Shown one piece after another: positions 23,978 through 34,609 of a DNA stretch of 64,000 nt. The stretch spans positions 955,001 through 1,019,000 of the forward strand of contig JAQPZY010001660.1 in NCBI GenBank assembly GCA_029931535.1, given 5' to 3'. A program made the translations under genes and the position numbers. The first letter of the stretch is position 1. Each line of letters begins with the position of its first letter. The notes below the pieces were generated by a model that ran no database searches, was not told where the DNA came from, and worked only from the letters and a program-made list of their open reading frames with translations. This DNA comes from Margaritifera margaritifera (lineage: Eukaryota; Mollusca; Bivalvia; Unionida; Margaritiferidae).

Positions 23978-24262
23978 CAGGGCCGGATTAACCCATAGGC
24001 TAATAAGGCTATCGCCTTAGGCCCTCATATTTTGTAGGCCCTCCTTTAGACCCTCCATTCCAATATCTAATACAGGCATGTGCAACTTCCTCCAGGGCAC
24101 GGGCCGGATACGCGATTTTTAAAGCCACACCCTATGATGTATATAAGCGGATCCGGCCCACAGGCCGTAGGTTGCACATGCATGATGTAATACATACTTA
24201 GGCCCTTCCCTCCTATTTGCCTCCTATTAGCCTTAGGACGCCATAGCCTTAATCCGACCCTG
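23978..24262. mobile_element. hAT MITE family 2 (CAGGGCCGGATTAA), host of a nested MITE
   Basis: Ends CAGGGCCGGATTAA and TTAATCCGACCCTG are inverted repeats; flanks GATGAGAG and GATGTAAG match at 6 of 8. The element is split by a second MITE at 24073-24184. Related elements lie at 36055-36209 and 52158-52339. Confidence 0.88.
24073..24184. mobile_element. hAT MITE family 3 (CAGGCATGTGCAAC), nested copy
   Basis: 112 bp, ends CAGGCATGTGCAAC and GTTGCACATGCATG, flanks ATCTAATA and ATGTAATA (7 of 8). It lies inside family-2 element 23978-24262. A second copy in the opposite orientation is at 40029-40155; both share the middle phrase CACACCCTATGATGTATATA. Confidence 0.9.
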
Positions 24263-24270
24263 GATGTAAG

Positions 24271-25040
24271 CGGCATGTAATAAAAGGTCAAGTGCTTATA
24301 CAGAAGATTTCATCAATTAGGGGTTCCAAATTAGTTTCTGATAGACAATAATAATAATCTATTGTGACTAAGCTATAACGGCTTCATTCACTTTCACGGG
24401 CTCTCTGCCGCTAGAAAATTAATTTTGTTAATACAGATTAGTATTCGGTCTTAAGCAGCTTGCTATGCTGCAGACATCCACGGCTTTTAGAGACAAACCC
24501 TACTGCTTGTTGAGCATTACAGCACCGACCATTTAATTTTATGCGCGAGGGGAAAAGGGGGAGGGGGGCTGGGATTTGTATTTATAAAATAAACTGCTTT
24601 ACTCCAAAAGCGTGAAAACACTTTTCTTCCCCTGATTTGTAGTGAAAAAAAATCTTATTCTATCCATCTTTTTAGTTGAAGAAAATATCCTGGTCGGAGA
24701 AAAAAAAAATCCCATGCCACCCCCACCCAGTCCAGAAAAGTCAATGGTTGGTCATAATTAGCTTTTGTTTAAAATTAAGATTAATTAAAACGACAATATG
24801 TAATATAAAAGAAATAAAGTTCATAATTCAAAGATGTTTCGTTCAGCCAGCACATCAATTATGTTATGTCAATGGAATTATATTCGTAAGTAGCTAATTA
24901 AAACAATAAGGCAGTCATAGGGCTTTAATTTAGTTACAGAATAAGGAATGTGTTCGTAATATATCCGTAGATGCAGAACTAAACAAAAAATAACAGTTTA
25001 TTTAGAGAGAAACATGAAGTGTTTGCATGAGTGGTTCAGT

Positions 25041-25084
<44 letters not shown>

Positions 25085-25470
25085 CTCTTAAGCAAAAGCG
25101 GAGATGGGCCTGGGTCCAAAACACGTTTTATGTTAATTGCATCCTTATTGCTTCTGAAGTTCCTATCTTCTTATTATATTTCATGTTAAATCATATTTCT
25201 ATCTTCTGTATGTCATGTTAAATCATATCTGTTGAGAGCAAAATCCATACAATCTCCAAAAGCACTTTTTAGTGTCATAAAGCATTCTGCTCCACTGTCC
25301 ATGCATTAAGTTATAACACTAAACTGTATTCTTTCTTTGTATCCTGTCTTTAATTAGCAAATCATGCAAACTTATCTGTATCGCCAAAAATATTGCAATC
25401 AGATTAATCCATCTAACCGAAAATATTTCTAAGTTCTTGATACCGACCTCTCAACACGCCGCACTGCATT
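24271..25470 (+). repeat. Paralogous block d, copy 1
   Basis: 24770-25270 matches 41500-41960: TTAATTAAAAC, TTTCGTTC-GCCAGCA, GGGCTTTAATTTAGTTACAG, AAAACACGTTTTATGT, TATGTCATGTTA. A (TG)n run lies at 25043-25081. No gene was recognised. Confidence 0.65.
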
Positions 25471-25474
25471 TTTA

Positions 25475-26100
25475 TATCATTTTGACATTGGACTTCATCT
25501 TTTATGGAACTATTTCACCCTGTCTTGTCTAAATGTAATTAGGAAGAATATGTTGACTTGTTAGGTACATCATGTAAGACATCCCAACTAACTCTCTATA
25601 CCATGAGGTTTTTACTGTACAGGTTTTTTTTTTTTTAAATCTTCCAGTATAATTTTTTTTTAAAACAAATAACAAAGCACTTGCTATTAGAGATAAATTT
25701 GTAAAAGTTACCGTCCTAAATTGTTACAACCAGTTAGAATGTATTTTTGTCCTTGTATTAAAGCAGCATACATGTTTGTAGTCTTAACTGCGTCGTTACA
25801 GAATAGTAAACATTCACGCAAATCAATGTTTTCCATAAAATACATAATAAAACAAATTCAACGTTTTTTGGAGTGGATCCAGAAAAAGCGAAATATTTCA
25901 ACTTCACTCGTGAAATATTTTATATCCACTCAAAGGAAACGTAGATTTCCTCTAGATCTATTTAACAAATCTTGCACTGCTTCGACCTGTTTCTCAAATT
26001 TTCGATCTGTTTTCACAAAACTTCGCCTACCCGGGCTTTCTGAGGAATTCCTTAGAACTTCTGATATAATTTGCAAAATCAATACTATATGGAAGATATT
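25475..26100 (+). repeat. Paralogous blocks c and a-tail, further copies
   Basis: 25475-25625 repeats block c (empty LTR site ACTAACTCTCTATACC). 25690-26100 repeats the tail of block a (AACTGCGTCGTTACAGAATA, CATTCACGCAAATCAA, TGGATCCAGAAAA). A long plus-strand frame across it (25721-26107) is judged fortuitous because the aligned copies do not keep it. Confidence 0.7.
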
Positions 26101-26104
26101 TGCT

Positions 26105-26640
26105 TGAAACGAGTGAATAACGGATATATTTTATTGAGTGGGTGAAAAACTCAGTATTTTCACGAGTGGCGAAGCAATTAGTGGATTTTCCAACAGAAAT
26201 AATTTTAACAATCCACTGCGCTCAGTAGACATTGATAACATTATGATCAAACAATTTGACCCGACGTTTTGTCACTGGTAAGTATGACCATCTCTCACGC
26301 AAGAATGCCAGGTTCAAATCCTGCAACACGCTTATATATTTTTTTATATATTTTTTTTATGTGTTTCTTCCCTTGAATTAAATAAGAGAGTTATGTTACT
26401 ACCGATATTTTCTGTGCGAATATACACATAACATAGCAGGAGATAAACGGTACACAGCTGACAGTATCGCGCGTGATACCGTAAGAAGTCTACCACTGCA
26501 ATCTGTTACACAAATTTCTAGCCAATACGTTTGAGCATAAAACAAAAAGAACATGTACTTATTCCGAGTGAATAATGGATAGATTTCATCTCGTGGCTGA
26601 AAAACTCAAGTATTTTCACTCTTGCCCTTGAGATCAATTA
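26105..26640 (+). repeat. SINE-like dispersed repeat, copy 1
   Basis: Begins and ends with versions of GAGTGAATAACGGATATATT followed by a CGTGG-TGAAAAACT / TATTTTCACGAGTGG block. Between them, shared with the copy at 52770-53335 (opposite orientation), are GACATTGATAACATTATGAT, a tRNA-like segment with a B-box-like GGTTCAAATCC near 26310, CGCGCGTGATACCGTAAGA and TTTGAGCATAAAA. The tRNA-like part suggests RNA polymerase III ancestry. Confidence 0.65.
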
Positions 26641-26749
26641 TCCTTATTTTGTACAGGAAATCAGTTCAGAAATAATTTAAAAAAAAAAAAAAAAGCAGAT
26701 GATGGATCTAAGAGATGAATACGCGAAAAACCATTCTTTGTCTATTATA

Positions 26750-27010
26750 CCAAGCAGATCCCCCGAGGGGGTGGGGAATTGCCCAGGGGACCAGCGATTT
26801 CTAGGGGCCCGCCGTCAACTCAGTTATAAAAAGATATTAATTCTTTGCAGTAAATATTAAAATTTATTCCTTGCAAGAGTCTAAGTTATGTAGATTACTA
26901 TAGGTTTTTTAATGCAAAAACTGTACACAAAATTTTATACACAAAAAAATTAAACTAGTTTTGGGGCCCATGACTGCTCTGCCGAGGGGCCCAGAACGTT
27001 TGTCGGCGGG
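26750..27010. repeat. Possible G-rich MITE
   Basis: An AT-rich core is bounded by G/C-rich ends (CCCCCGAGGGGGTGGGGAAT ... GGGGCCC and GGGGCCCATGA ... GCCGAGGGGCCC). This looks like a non-autonomous DNA element, but neither exact ends nor a target duplication could be fixed. Confidence 0.35.
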
Positions 27011-27059
27011 TCTGAGTTGAATGATACAGTCTAAATGTTAGTTTGACTCTAACTTCTAG

Positions 27060-27733
27060 TTTCTACCATTGCGACTGTTCACTACGTCATTCTATCAAGC
27101 AGAATAATACATGGGTAAAGAAAGTCATGCTTCGAAAGAAAGCAAGGGTAAGATACCTACACAAGATCTCCCTTTCACTAGCCATCCATTTTTGTCACCT
27201 TGTATTGAAATAACGCGTAATTAGATCCGTCTTCATAGTCAGAGCATTACGATATTAGGTGTTCAGGAAGATTTTACTTTTCTACAATTATATCCTTTCT
27301 AAATAAATTTGTTGCTAGATTTTACTGGTAGATTTGAATGGGAACGTTGTAGAGTTTATTCTGTACCTCGTTAAGAAAGATGAAACGTTAAACACTGGTC
27401 TATATTAAAGAAAATGCAGCTTTGGTTCTATAGGAAGAAAAGAGTTGACTTTGAAAGTATATATCAAATTAATAAAAAGCAATTTTAATATAATTATACG
27501 CCCCCCGCCTCCGCCTCCGCCCCCGCCCCAAAAAAACCCCGACAAAAAAAAATAATAATAATAATCAAGTGTATAGACTGCTTGAGGTACTTGGAAGGCA
27601 TCTTTTTTCTGACAACTAGTTAGAGTAAGCAGAAAAGTTAATAATTGGCAATCGCTTGCATCATTGTTTCATCGAAAGCATGGAAGAATTAACCTCACTT
27701 GATTTTTGTTCCGCTTGCCGTACTATTGTAACA
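27060..27733 (+). repeat. Paralogous block b, copy 2, left part
   Basis: Matches 16660-17270 and is interrupted at 27739 by the Polinton-like element; the alignment resumes at 35902. Near 27500-27560 there is a local C-rich and (AAT)n segment. Confidence 0.7.
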
Positions 27734-27739
27734 GCTTTA

Positions 27740-27883
27740 GTAGTAGTAGATTGTATAGCTGAGATAGGTCAGCCCTTCTATACCCCATGACTTTTCTATT
27801 TTTATCGCGATCGTCACATATTAGTGCATGCGATGTAGGTTTATGAAATATAATTCCAAACGATAACATGAAACATTTTGCGT
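27740..27883 (+). repeat. Left terminal inverted repeat of Polinton-like element
   Basis: Starts GTAGTAGTAGATTGTATA. 27838-27883 matches the reverse complement of 35800-35845 at about 40 of 46 positions (core GGTTTATGAAATATAATTC, then TGAAA and ATTTTGCGT); an outer ATAGGTCAG block is also shared. Spacing differs by an indel of several tens of bases. Confidence 0.8.
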
Positions 27884-27931
27884 TCCGCTTCGATTTTTTT
27901 TTTTTTTCACGTCGGTAAGTTTGAAGGTCCA

Positions 27932-28313
27932 TTACAGTTCTTCTATTAATATTGTCATAGTGGAGACCGATTGCTCAACCAGCTGAGCTTGTTCAGGTGC
28001 AACACGCGCACGCACTTTCAACCAAGCATTTTTCTTTACTTGAGTAAGCGTCATACAATCATAAAAAATATATTCCAGTGGAATATTTAGATCTCCTGCG
28101 ATTGTGCGTTCCTGAGGTTTGGCACTACGTTCAAAAAATAAAAACACACCGTTTACGCTTTTGCTTTGAACCTCTAACGATCGCTTTCGCTCAAGAACTG
28201 TGACACGGACAAGTGTGTCCATGTTAAATAATAGTCGAGATCTTTCTCTTCCTAGTTGAGTTAATGTTAGTTTAACATATTCATTGGGAAATAAAACCGA
28301 GGTTTATTCAGCG
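27932..28313 (-). CDS. Unknown protein of Polinton-like element
   Basis: A frame with no internal stop from about 28313 to the stop at 27932 encodes roughly 125 residues; the first ATG is at 28222 and leaves 96 aa. Segments include LFPNEYVKLTLTQLG, VNGVFLFFERSAKPQE and DLNIPLEYIFYDCMTL. Alternating hydrophobic stretches suggest a beta-rich fold, perhaps another virion protein, but no family was recognised. It is the last gene before the left inverted repeat and the least damaged frame of the element. Confidence 0.45.
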
Positions 28314-28598
28314 GTGAATATTAATTCATCGTTATAGAAACAGTCTTTGACTGATTTTACACCTGAAGGAGGCGCATCTTTTTGCCGGACGTTTTCCTGT
28401 GCTAATGCTGTGACTCCAGCTGGCCTGGAGTTGGTAGTGACACATCAGGGTGGTCCCAACACCCCACCCGGTCTGCAAATTCTGCAACTTCATCACCGCG
28501 GTCAGAGTCCATTACTTATATGTAATGATAAATTTAATCTTAAACACAAACGCCAAAGACGGTTAAGTACCCACCCGGATAGATGAAAACAGTGGTTG

Positions 28599-28996
28599 TC
28601 ATCCACAGCCTCGGGTTAAATAATCAACAACTTCAACTGGTGGTGCAAGCCCGTACGAGTCAAAATATAAAAGATGCCCAGGCCTTATCGCGTATGCAGC
28701 TTAATGAGTCCCATGTCCTGTTGATGAATCCAGGTTAACAATGCCGGCTTCCCTTGTGCGTGCAATCATCGCCTGAGAGTCTTGGCTAGGAGTTCATCCC
28801 CCATAAAGACACCTCTGAAATGTTTGACTGACTTTACCATCGCGAGTAAATCACGACTGGTTGCTGCGAGGCCTTCTGCGAGTTGTTCCGGGTAACCGAA
28901 GACCTTGTCTTTTTTGCATAGATTTATCCACCTATCGCCTTTTTCAGAGCCATTCCGGATGCAGTTCTGACAAATCCCAACGCAGCTGCTTTGCAA
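28599..28996 (-). pseudogene. Adenain-like virion maturation protease, decayed
   Basis: The minus strand shows VKHFRGVFMGDELL, then after a frameshift near 28780 AGIVNLDSSTGHGTH, a stop, and LYFDSYGLAPPVEVVDYL. These are the N-terminal substrate-side segment, the catalytic His (GTH) and the acidic FDS-G-PP block of the adenovirus-type cysteine protease (C5/Ulp1 fold) that Polintons and adintoviruses use for virion maturation. The codon expected to be Trp after GTH is a stop. The C-terminal region with the catalytic Cys is not recognisable. It follows the pX-like gene on the same strand. Confidence 0.72.
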
Positions 28997-29281
28997 CCGC
29001 AGGAGCTGCAGCCGCTAACAACGCTGGAATCGCCGCAAAGAATGGAAATATTCTACCGGATTTTTGCATTTCGTCACCTCTAACTTCGTTAAACACCGAG
29101 GCGTTTCTTAGTTGGCCGCATTAACCTGATTAAGTTGCGTTTGGGTCAACCACACTGGGACAATTCCAGTTAATTGTTTTTGAGAAAGTTTCAATGTGAC
29201 CCCACAATCGTTTCTTATTTCGCTCTTTATTTTCGCAAGCTGCTTTGGGCTAAGGCCAACCTTAACTTCGTGGCAGGACAT
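28944..29281 (-). pseudogene. pX-like small virion protein, split by frameshift
   Basis: Two short minus-strand frames probably derive from one gene. The first (29281-29108, 57 aa) has the repeated pattern LSPKQLAKIKSEIRN ... VTLKLSQKQLTGIVPVWLTQ. The second (29069-28944, 41 aa) is hydrophobic and Ala/Pro-rich (RIFPFFAAIPALLAAAAP) with a basic stretch after it. A short repeated-motif N-terminus followed by a membrane-active, Gly/Ala-rich segment is the layout reported for the pX/pVI-like proteins of adintoviruses and Polintons. The assignment rests on this layout and on its place between capsid and protease genes. Confidence 0.55.
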
Positions 29282-29329
29282 TTTTAGTTACAAACGTAAC
29301 AGGTTTAATTTGAGAACATTCTGTGAATT

Positions 29330-32158
29330 TTACACAAGCGCGTCAATAACCCTCATTCGACCACCTGCGCACTCCACTAACAGAGTCTTGTCAGAGAGCA
29401 AAGCATTTGTAACCGCCGGCGGGAGCTGCACCTACACGTGCATAAGTATATGTCGACCACAAACTGCCTGTCACAAGATGAAGCCGGGTGAGGACTGGAT
29501 TAGTGAAGACACCGAAAGCAACTGCGTTAATAAGATGTTTATTTATAAACGCAATTTAAAGATGAACAAATCTGACACCATTATAACAAAAAGATAAGGA
29601 AAATTATAAAGTTCCTAACATGGAACTATCAACAACAAGTAACTCAACGAGGAAAATCAAAGATGAATTTAACGAATGGAATTTTAAACAAACGTGAATA
29701 GCTTCCTATCACCAATCGACAAATAAGAGTATATGATTTACACCCCAATATAAACAAGGTCTTATTAAGTACCAAGGGTGACCAAAGCATGTGATTTATG
29801 CGCTTATCAATATGATACTCATCAATTTATCAATTCATCAAGCGATATTGGAATATGTATGAATTTATGAATATATCGTTCATATAACGAAAATGAAATG
29901 GGAATGCATGAAATTATGAATCTATCACACATATAGCGACATTAAAATGGGAATGAATGTAATTTTGCACAGATAGCAATATTGAGATAACAATAAAATG
30001 GAACACGCAATAAATATAACTATCGTGGCGCCCGTTTGACGACCAAGATGTATCTCCGGTTCCACCCGCTCTAGTCCATGGTCAAGGAGCCACCACGCAT
30101 GGTCCACCCCTCCCAGCCTGTTGAAGGATCCCTCGAGAGCCTTCACATTAACACAGACCCGTTGGTCGAGAAGCCTTGGTCCCTCGCATCGAGAAAACCA
30201 GTACACTCTTCCGAAACAACGTCACCAGACACAGCGCACACGTCACACGAAACCACACAGAATTCTGTGACTTCACACCACCAAACCATACATAAGGAAC
30301 AGCTAAAAGTATAACAACTAAACCGTGTAGTACATATGACACGGTTAGTACTTTCGTATTGATATATGTTGCGCATGCGCGCACATGAATTACGTCTCGT
30401 TACGCATTACATTAATCATTCAATGCATGCCGCGTATAATTAAATAATACCCGTCTGTTCAGTTACAACAAATAGCTAACTTGAACCAGCCTATAGTATT
30501 TCTAATATCATGGCGTTGTATGACCTAGGTATTGACTCTTTGTAGAATTTAGAATAAATTCTAAAACATCTAATATATGAAACAATTATGTCATACAAAA
30601 CGAATAGTGATAAAGAATACAATCTTAAATTTCACATACCTCTACAGCTGAAGTTTTGCTCCCGTAAAGAGGTAAGCTTTCTGACAAGACTCGTCGTAGT
30701 GTAATTTGTTTATAGAGAATTCGCTCTATATGTACTCTAGCTGTGACAGATATGCGCAGCAGCTAGGTACGCGAGTTTTCACTGCAGGCAATTTGCACGT
30801 GCAGCATGGGGTGAATCGCGCTCAGTATTTCAAAATAACTAGAGCCGAAAAAAATAAACAACCCCCGAGTAACGCTCTAGTCAGAAACGAAACCCGAATA
30901 CATTTTTGACCATATATACATATTGATATAAACCATACAATTCCGTGACACTGCCTAAACAACTCCAGGTCTTCCAATTAAAAGTAATAAATCGGGTACA
31001 ACGTACGAAAGTCGTGCTGGGAAATCTGCGGAGCTGTGTCAATGTGATGATGCCGGTCCATGTACGACAACATAATGTGATATGCACGTGCAACTTCATT
31101 GTCTGTAAAGTTAAGCAGAATTTCTTCAGAGGGTTCCTGATGACCGTTTAACCGCAGAGGAACTTCAATCACTCCTAAATGGTCAACTATCATCTTACTA
31201 TGGGTTTGGTCATTATCTTGATCAGCATTTTGAAACGCCATGAACACGTGTTTTGGTGCGCTAAGACCATGTTGGGTACTTATTTGCCATGTAAACTGTC
31301 CTTGAATATAGCTTGTTGGGTACGAGTCTGTTGTGTGCGCGAGAAACGACAGCGTTAAGGTGGTTCCAGACTGCATAAGCGACAACAAACGGTCTCCTAC
31401 GACTAGCGAAGGGGTTAGCAACGGCACCCACAATGTTAATGTTGATAATTCAACTTTGCCAGCAGCACCTTCTGTACGCAAATTGCATCGTTGGCGGTGC
31501 CCTTACGGGTTAACGTGACTGTGTGTTTGGCTCCAAAATTAACCTTGCGGACATCTCTGCAAAACCAACATATGTGACTGAGAGGAATCGCACACGAAAA
31601 CCTCAATGGGCCCTCGTGAAGTTGTTGTCGACGCTGTGCAAATCCAGAGTTTGACGCCTGTCACCACGGCGGAGTGGGCACCAAGGTGCGGCTCTAAAGA
31701 ATCATGATGAACAACAGCTGTTGTATACATTCTAGGATCTGCATTATTGGAGTCCTTTTAAAACATCATAGACGGGCCGGTGGATTTCGCGTAATCTTCG
31801 CTGTATCTGGCGAGTCTGAGAATCGTCGTGGCCACATCAACGTTATCGAGAATTGATTCGATTTCCTGTACGTCAGTGGAATAACGTGCGCTGTCGAACA
31901 ACATCATGATACCATTGTTGACAAATCCAACTTGAACATTTTCAGGATAATCGTTATTGTTGTCCTGAACAAGTTTTCCCTCCATTTCCAAAGAGGCCTC
32001 ACACGGAAGAAAAAACCTAGATGTGTCCTGCACTTATAATTCTATTTTTAATGGGTTGAGGTCCCTATCCGGGAACGAATAATACTGAAAATCTTTTTTG
32101 CTCCGATCTACCAACACATGTCAAACACGGGATTGGATATATCTTTGAATTTTGCCAT
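29330..32158 (-). pseudogene. Double-jelly-roll major capsid protein, interrupted by solo LTR
   Basis: From the ATG at 32158 (MAKFKDISNP) several frames join to give a capsid-like protein: VQVGFVNNGIMMLFDSARYS and VATTILRLARYSEDYAKSTG, HLGAHSAVVTGVKLWICTAS, VELSTLTLWVPLLTPSLVVG, SFLAHTTDSYPTSY, FTWQIS, LSAPKHVFMAFQNADQDNDQ and DFRTLYPI. These are hallmark blocks of the DJR-like capsid family found in invertebrate Polinton/adintovirus-like elements. A solo LTR (29469-30950) sits near the C-terminus; beyond it CFALSDKTLLVECAGG and a stop at 29330 look like the last strand. At least three frameshifts or stops plus the LTR make it dead. Confidence 0.75.
29469..30950. mobile_element. Solo LTR (1482 bp) of the Gmr1-type element family
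   Basis: Starts TGTCACAAGATGAAGCCGGG and ends AATTCCGTGACA, flanked by perfect 5-bp duplications CTGCC (29464-29468, 30951-30955). It is nearly identical to the two LTRs of the complete element at 42427-49494. A solo LTR with intact target duplication is the product of recombination between the two LTRs of a former full insertion. Reading frames inside it are not genes. Confidence 0.96.
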
Positions 32159-32163
32159 CGTGT

Positions 32164-32655
32164 TTACATATACATTATTGGTTTCGTCTGATTCCTTTTT
32201 GCGCGACGGCATCCCGTCCACAACTGTAATCAGCTCCCCATTGCCAGGTTTGCAATAGCTGATTCAGCGATACGTTGTTGAGCAGCTTCATTGTGGATTT
32301 TACCGAACTGGGCTGGTATTGTAGCTGTTGCTGGTTTTGTAATCGCCTTCGATTCAACATTTGGTGGTGCTCGTGTAACCAATCGTCGTAGTCGATCTCG
32401 AATCGATTTACCCGCTTGGAATTACAGATTTTTTAACCGATCCGGAGCAACGGTTTTGATACTATCAACGACTCGCGTTGCAACTTGTTTAGCAATTGGT
32501 GCGGCGCGCGAATACCAGGACACGAGCACTTTTGGCGTTCCTGTAAACAATCCCTAGGCAACTTCACCAAGGCCAGCTCCGTAATATGTCGTGTAAACGG
32601 GTTTTCTCGCGTTTACAACATGCACGAGTATCACACGTCCGCATTCGACTGTCAT
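32164..32655 (-). pseudogene. Small basic virion-like protein with three in-frame stops
   Basis: A single 164-codon frame starts at an ATG overlapping the stop of the penton-like gene (TAATG) and ends 5 bases before the capsid ATG. It reads VYTTYYGAGLGEVA, stop, GLFTGTPKVLVSW, AKQVATRVVDSIKTVAPDRL, stop, KSIRDRLRRLV. The three stops (after GEVA, after RLKNL and after AMGS) lie in one otherwise continuous frame, so damage here is by substitution only. Short proteins with a GAGLG-like N-terminus and amphipathic/basic remainder sit next to capsid genes in related elements; the precise function is unknown. Confidence 0.6.
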
Positions 32656-33402
32656 TATATTCGATCAGGTTGGTCTTTAATGTACAGTTGTATCGTCAAG
32701 GTCTCACCGCGCAGATTCAACATGTGTCTGTCCTGGTCCACAAGAGTAAAACGACGTTGTGTTAACCGCGGATTGTGGCATGGAAAGTACACCGTTGCCA
32801 CAGTTCGGGAAAACCTAAACAGTATTTAACCCTGAGCAGCTACGCTCGTGGAAGCTCCGCTTTCATAACCACCATTGATGGCGTCACAGGTTAGATTAAT
32901 TTGAATCGTTGATGCAGTATTAACAATATCAGGCGCGAAATTGTATCCCGTGCGTACGATTCGTTTGTACTCAGGAATCTCTTCGGGCCAGCCTAAAATT
33001 GTTCTTATTGGCGATATAAACCGTGTACGGTGCAGATTCGATTGAAATGACAGAGCTGAGTGTGGGCTCGTGTTCATGCATAAAGATTTTAGAGTCTTGT
33101 CACCAATGTGATTCTCCGTCGAATCTCTTCATTAATCGATTCCATGTCGTCTGCCGAAAACACAAACGAGTTATTTACACTAAAACACCGAATGGCAGTG
33201 ATCGGATATTATGCCAACTGTAATAAACTCGCAACGACGGCAGTGCAATCTCGAGTGTGCGTGATTCCCCTGCGGCAATTGGTGTCGAAACAGTCACATT
33301 AAATTCTGATTTCGTTGATGAAATTGCAATCATTGAGGAAACGCTCGGGGTTGTATTTGCCACGACACTCTGCAACTCGGCATTGATTTCGCGGAAGTGC
33401 AT
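32655..33402 (-). pseudogene. Penton-like minor capsid protein, decayed
   Basis: Pieces in two or more frames: MHFREINAELQSVVANTTPS, FNVTVSTPIAAGESRTLEIA, then RTGYNFAPDIVNTASTIQIN and LTCDAINGGYESGASTS, and at the C-terminus PRLTQRRFTLVDQDRHMLNL, RGETLTIQLYI. The LVDQD-LNLRGE-TI-L ending is recognised from penton-type jelly-roll proteins of adintovirus/Polinton-like elements. Frameshifts near 33180, 33080 and 32830 break it. Its stop overlaps the start of the next gene. Confidence 0.55.
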
Positions 33403-33802
33403 CCCAATTCATCGTCATATAAATCATCGATGTCTTCAACAAGTTCGTGCATCAACGCGCGAAATGTTCCCGGGTCCACGTTATCATTGGTGAGCAACTG
33501 CTGACAAATCGATGCGGCCTCCTTAATGACATCTGGTGCGTTGTTGCCCGCGCGAACCGACTCCACTAGTGTTTCTAACCGATCCGCAAGATCGTGAGAG
33601 TCACACGATCCACCAAGGCATTTTCCTTCCTTTGATTGTTGCTCTTACTCTTTTCTTCGACCTTTGAATTTATTAATTTATGCCAGTAAAGATGTAACTT
33701 CACTTGAAGTGCAGATGTTTGCGGTTCGTACGAGGGTCCAGGTTGTGGTGGTTCCTCGTCCGATGGGGAGAGATATGGCTCTTCTTCTTCCTCGGTATAC
33801 AC
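33330..33802 (-). pseudogene. Unknown acidic protein of Polinton-like element
   Basis: An acidic, Pro-rich start (MYTEEEEEPYLSPSDEEPPQ) runs into a segment with frame changes, continuing as DLADRLETLVESVRAGNNAP, KEAASICQQLLTNDNVDPGT and ELVEDIDDLYDDELG. It appears helical and acidic. No family was recognised. It lies directly upstream of the penton-like gene and could be the N-terminal part of that reading unit or a separate protein. Confidence 0.4.
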
Positions 33803-33870
33803 ATCTGCTCGTTGAGGCTCTGTCTTATAGATTTGGTATATAGCGGCTTTGAAATTCGTTTTAAAAAAAG

Positions 33871-34586
33871 CTACAGCTGATGCATCTGTTTTGCGCCTAC
33901 GGCTCGATAGAGGTCAACAAGCTTTTCAAACTCAGGCCACATAGAATCATTACTGCATAATCTGCTTTGTCCAGTCCACTCCTTGTATACACATGCGGTC
34001 CAGTTCTCTTTGATGTTATTGTGGCTCTTATTCGCTGGTAGTTTATACTCCAACATATACTCTTTAAGTTCCTCTTCGTTAGGTATTAAATCGGCAAACC
34101 ATATACGATCGGTAAAGATTTGCTGCCGCGCTGGTTCTTTAAATTTCTTTATCTTTTGGTGGTTTTTACTTTGATTTGTATCGGGTGGATGACGCATAAG
34201 TGCCTCTCCAACATCCTTTTGCATGTCCTCTAACTGTTTTTGTATTTGTACTAATTGTGTTGGCGCACGTCTGATCGTACCAGGTCGTTCTTGTGTTCCG
34301 ATCATTGCGGCAGTGGTACTCGCGACTTTCTTTGTCCCACAGTTTCTGCAGCTTTCTTCGCAATCGCGTCTGTGGGTTTGATCAGTGGTGCAAACGTTTG
34401 TTCGAAGCCCTCTGTAATATCTTCTCGTGCAGTCTGTTGCGACTTTATCATGTTTTTGACACTTTTCCGGACGGCTATAACATTACGAATCAGTTCCTGG
34501 TGTTCGCAGGCAGCTTTACTGCGTCGCTCCCAATACTCTGCTATGACATCACTGGCGGAAAACGGAGCTTTCTCGGCTTTTGACAT
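33871..34586 (-). pseudogene. Unknown two-part ORF upstream of capsid module
   Basis: Frame one (34586-34302, 94 aa) begins MSKAEKAPFSASDVIAEYWE and is helical and basic. Frame two (34305-33871, 144 aa) starts at an ATGA overlap with the first stop and ends EFEKLVDLYRAVGAKQMHQL after a conserved-looking WFADLIPNEEELKEYMLEYK stretch. The ATGA junction could be a true gene overlap or one old frameshift in a single ~240-aa protein. No known domain was recognised. Confidence 0.45.
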
Positions 34587-34609
34587 TTTATATCATGGTT
34601 GCTAAAATG

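Noticed and set aside
25721..26107. 128-codon plus-strand frame in a paralogous block
   Set aside because: The aligned copies at 22200-22640 and 40640-41010 do not preserve the frame and no domain is visible.
29925..30384. Overlapping 77-93-codon frames inside the solo LTR, repeated at 42885-43344 and 48469-48928
   Set aside because: They recur only because the three LTRs are the same DNA; frames lie on both strands, without motifs, and differ by frame-breaking or random changes.
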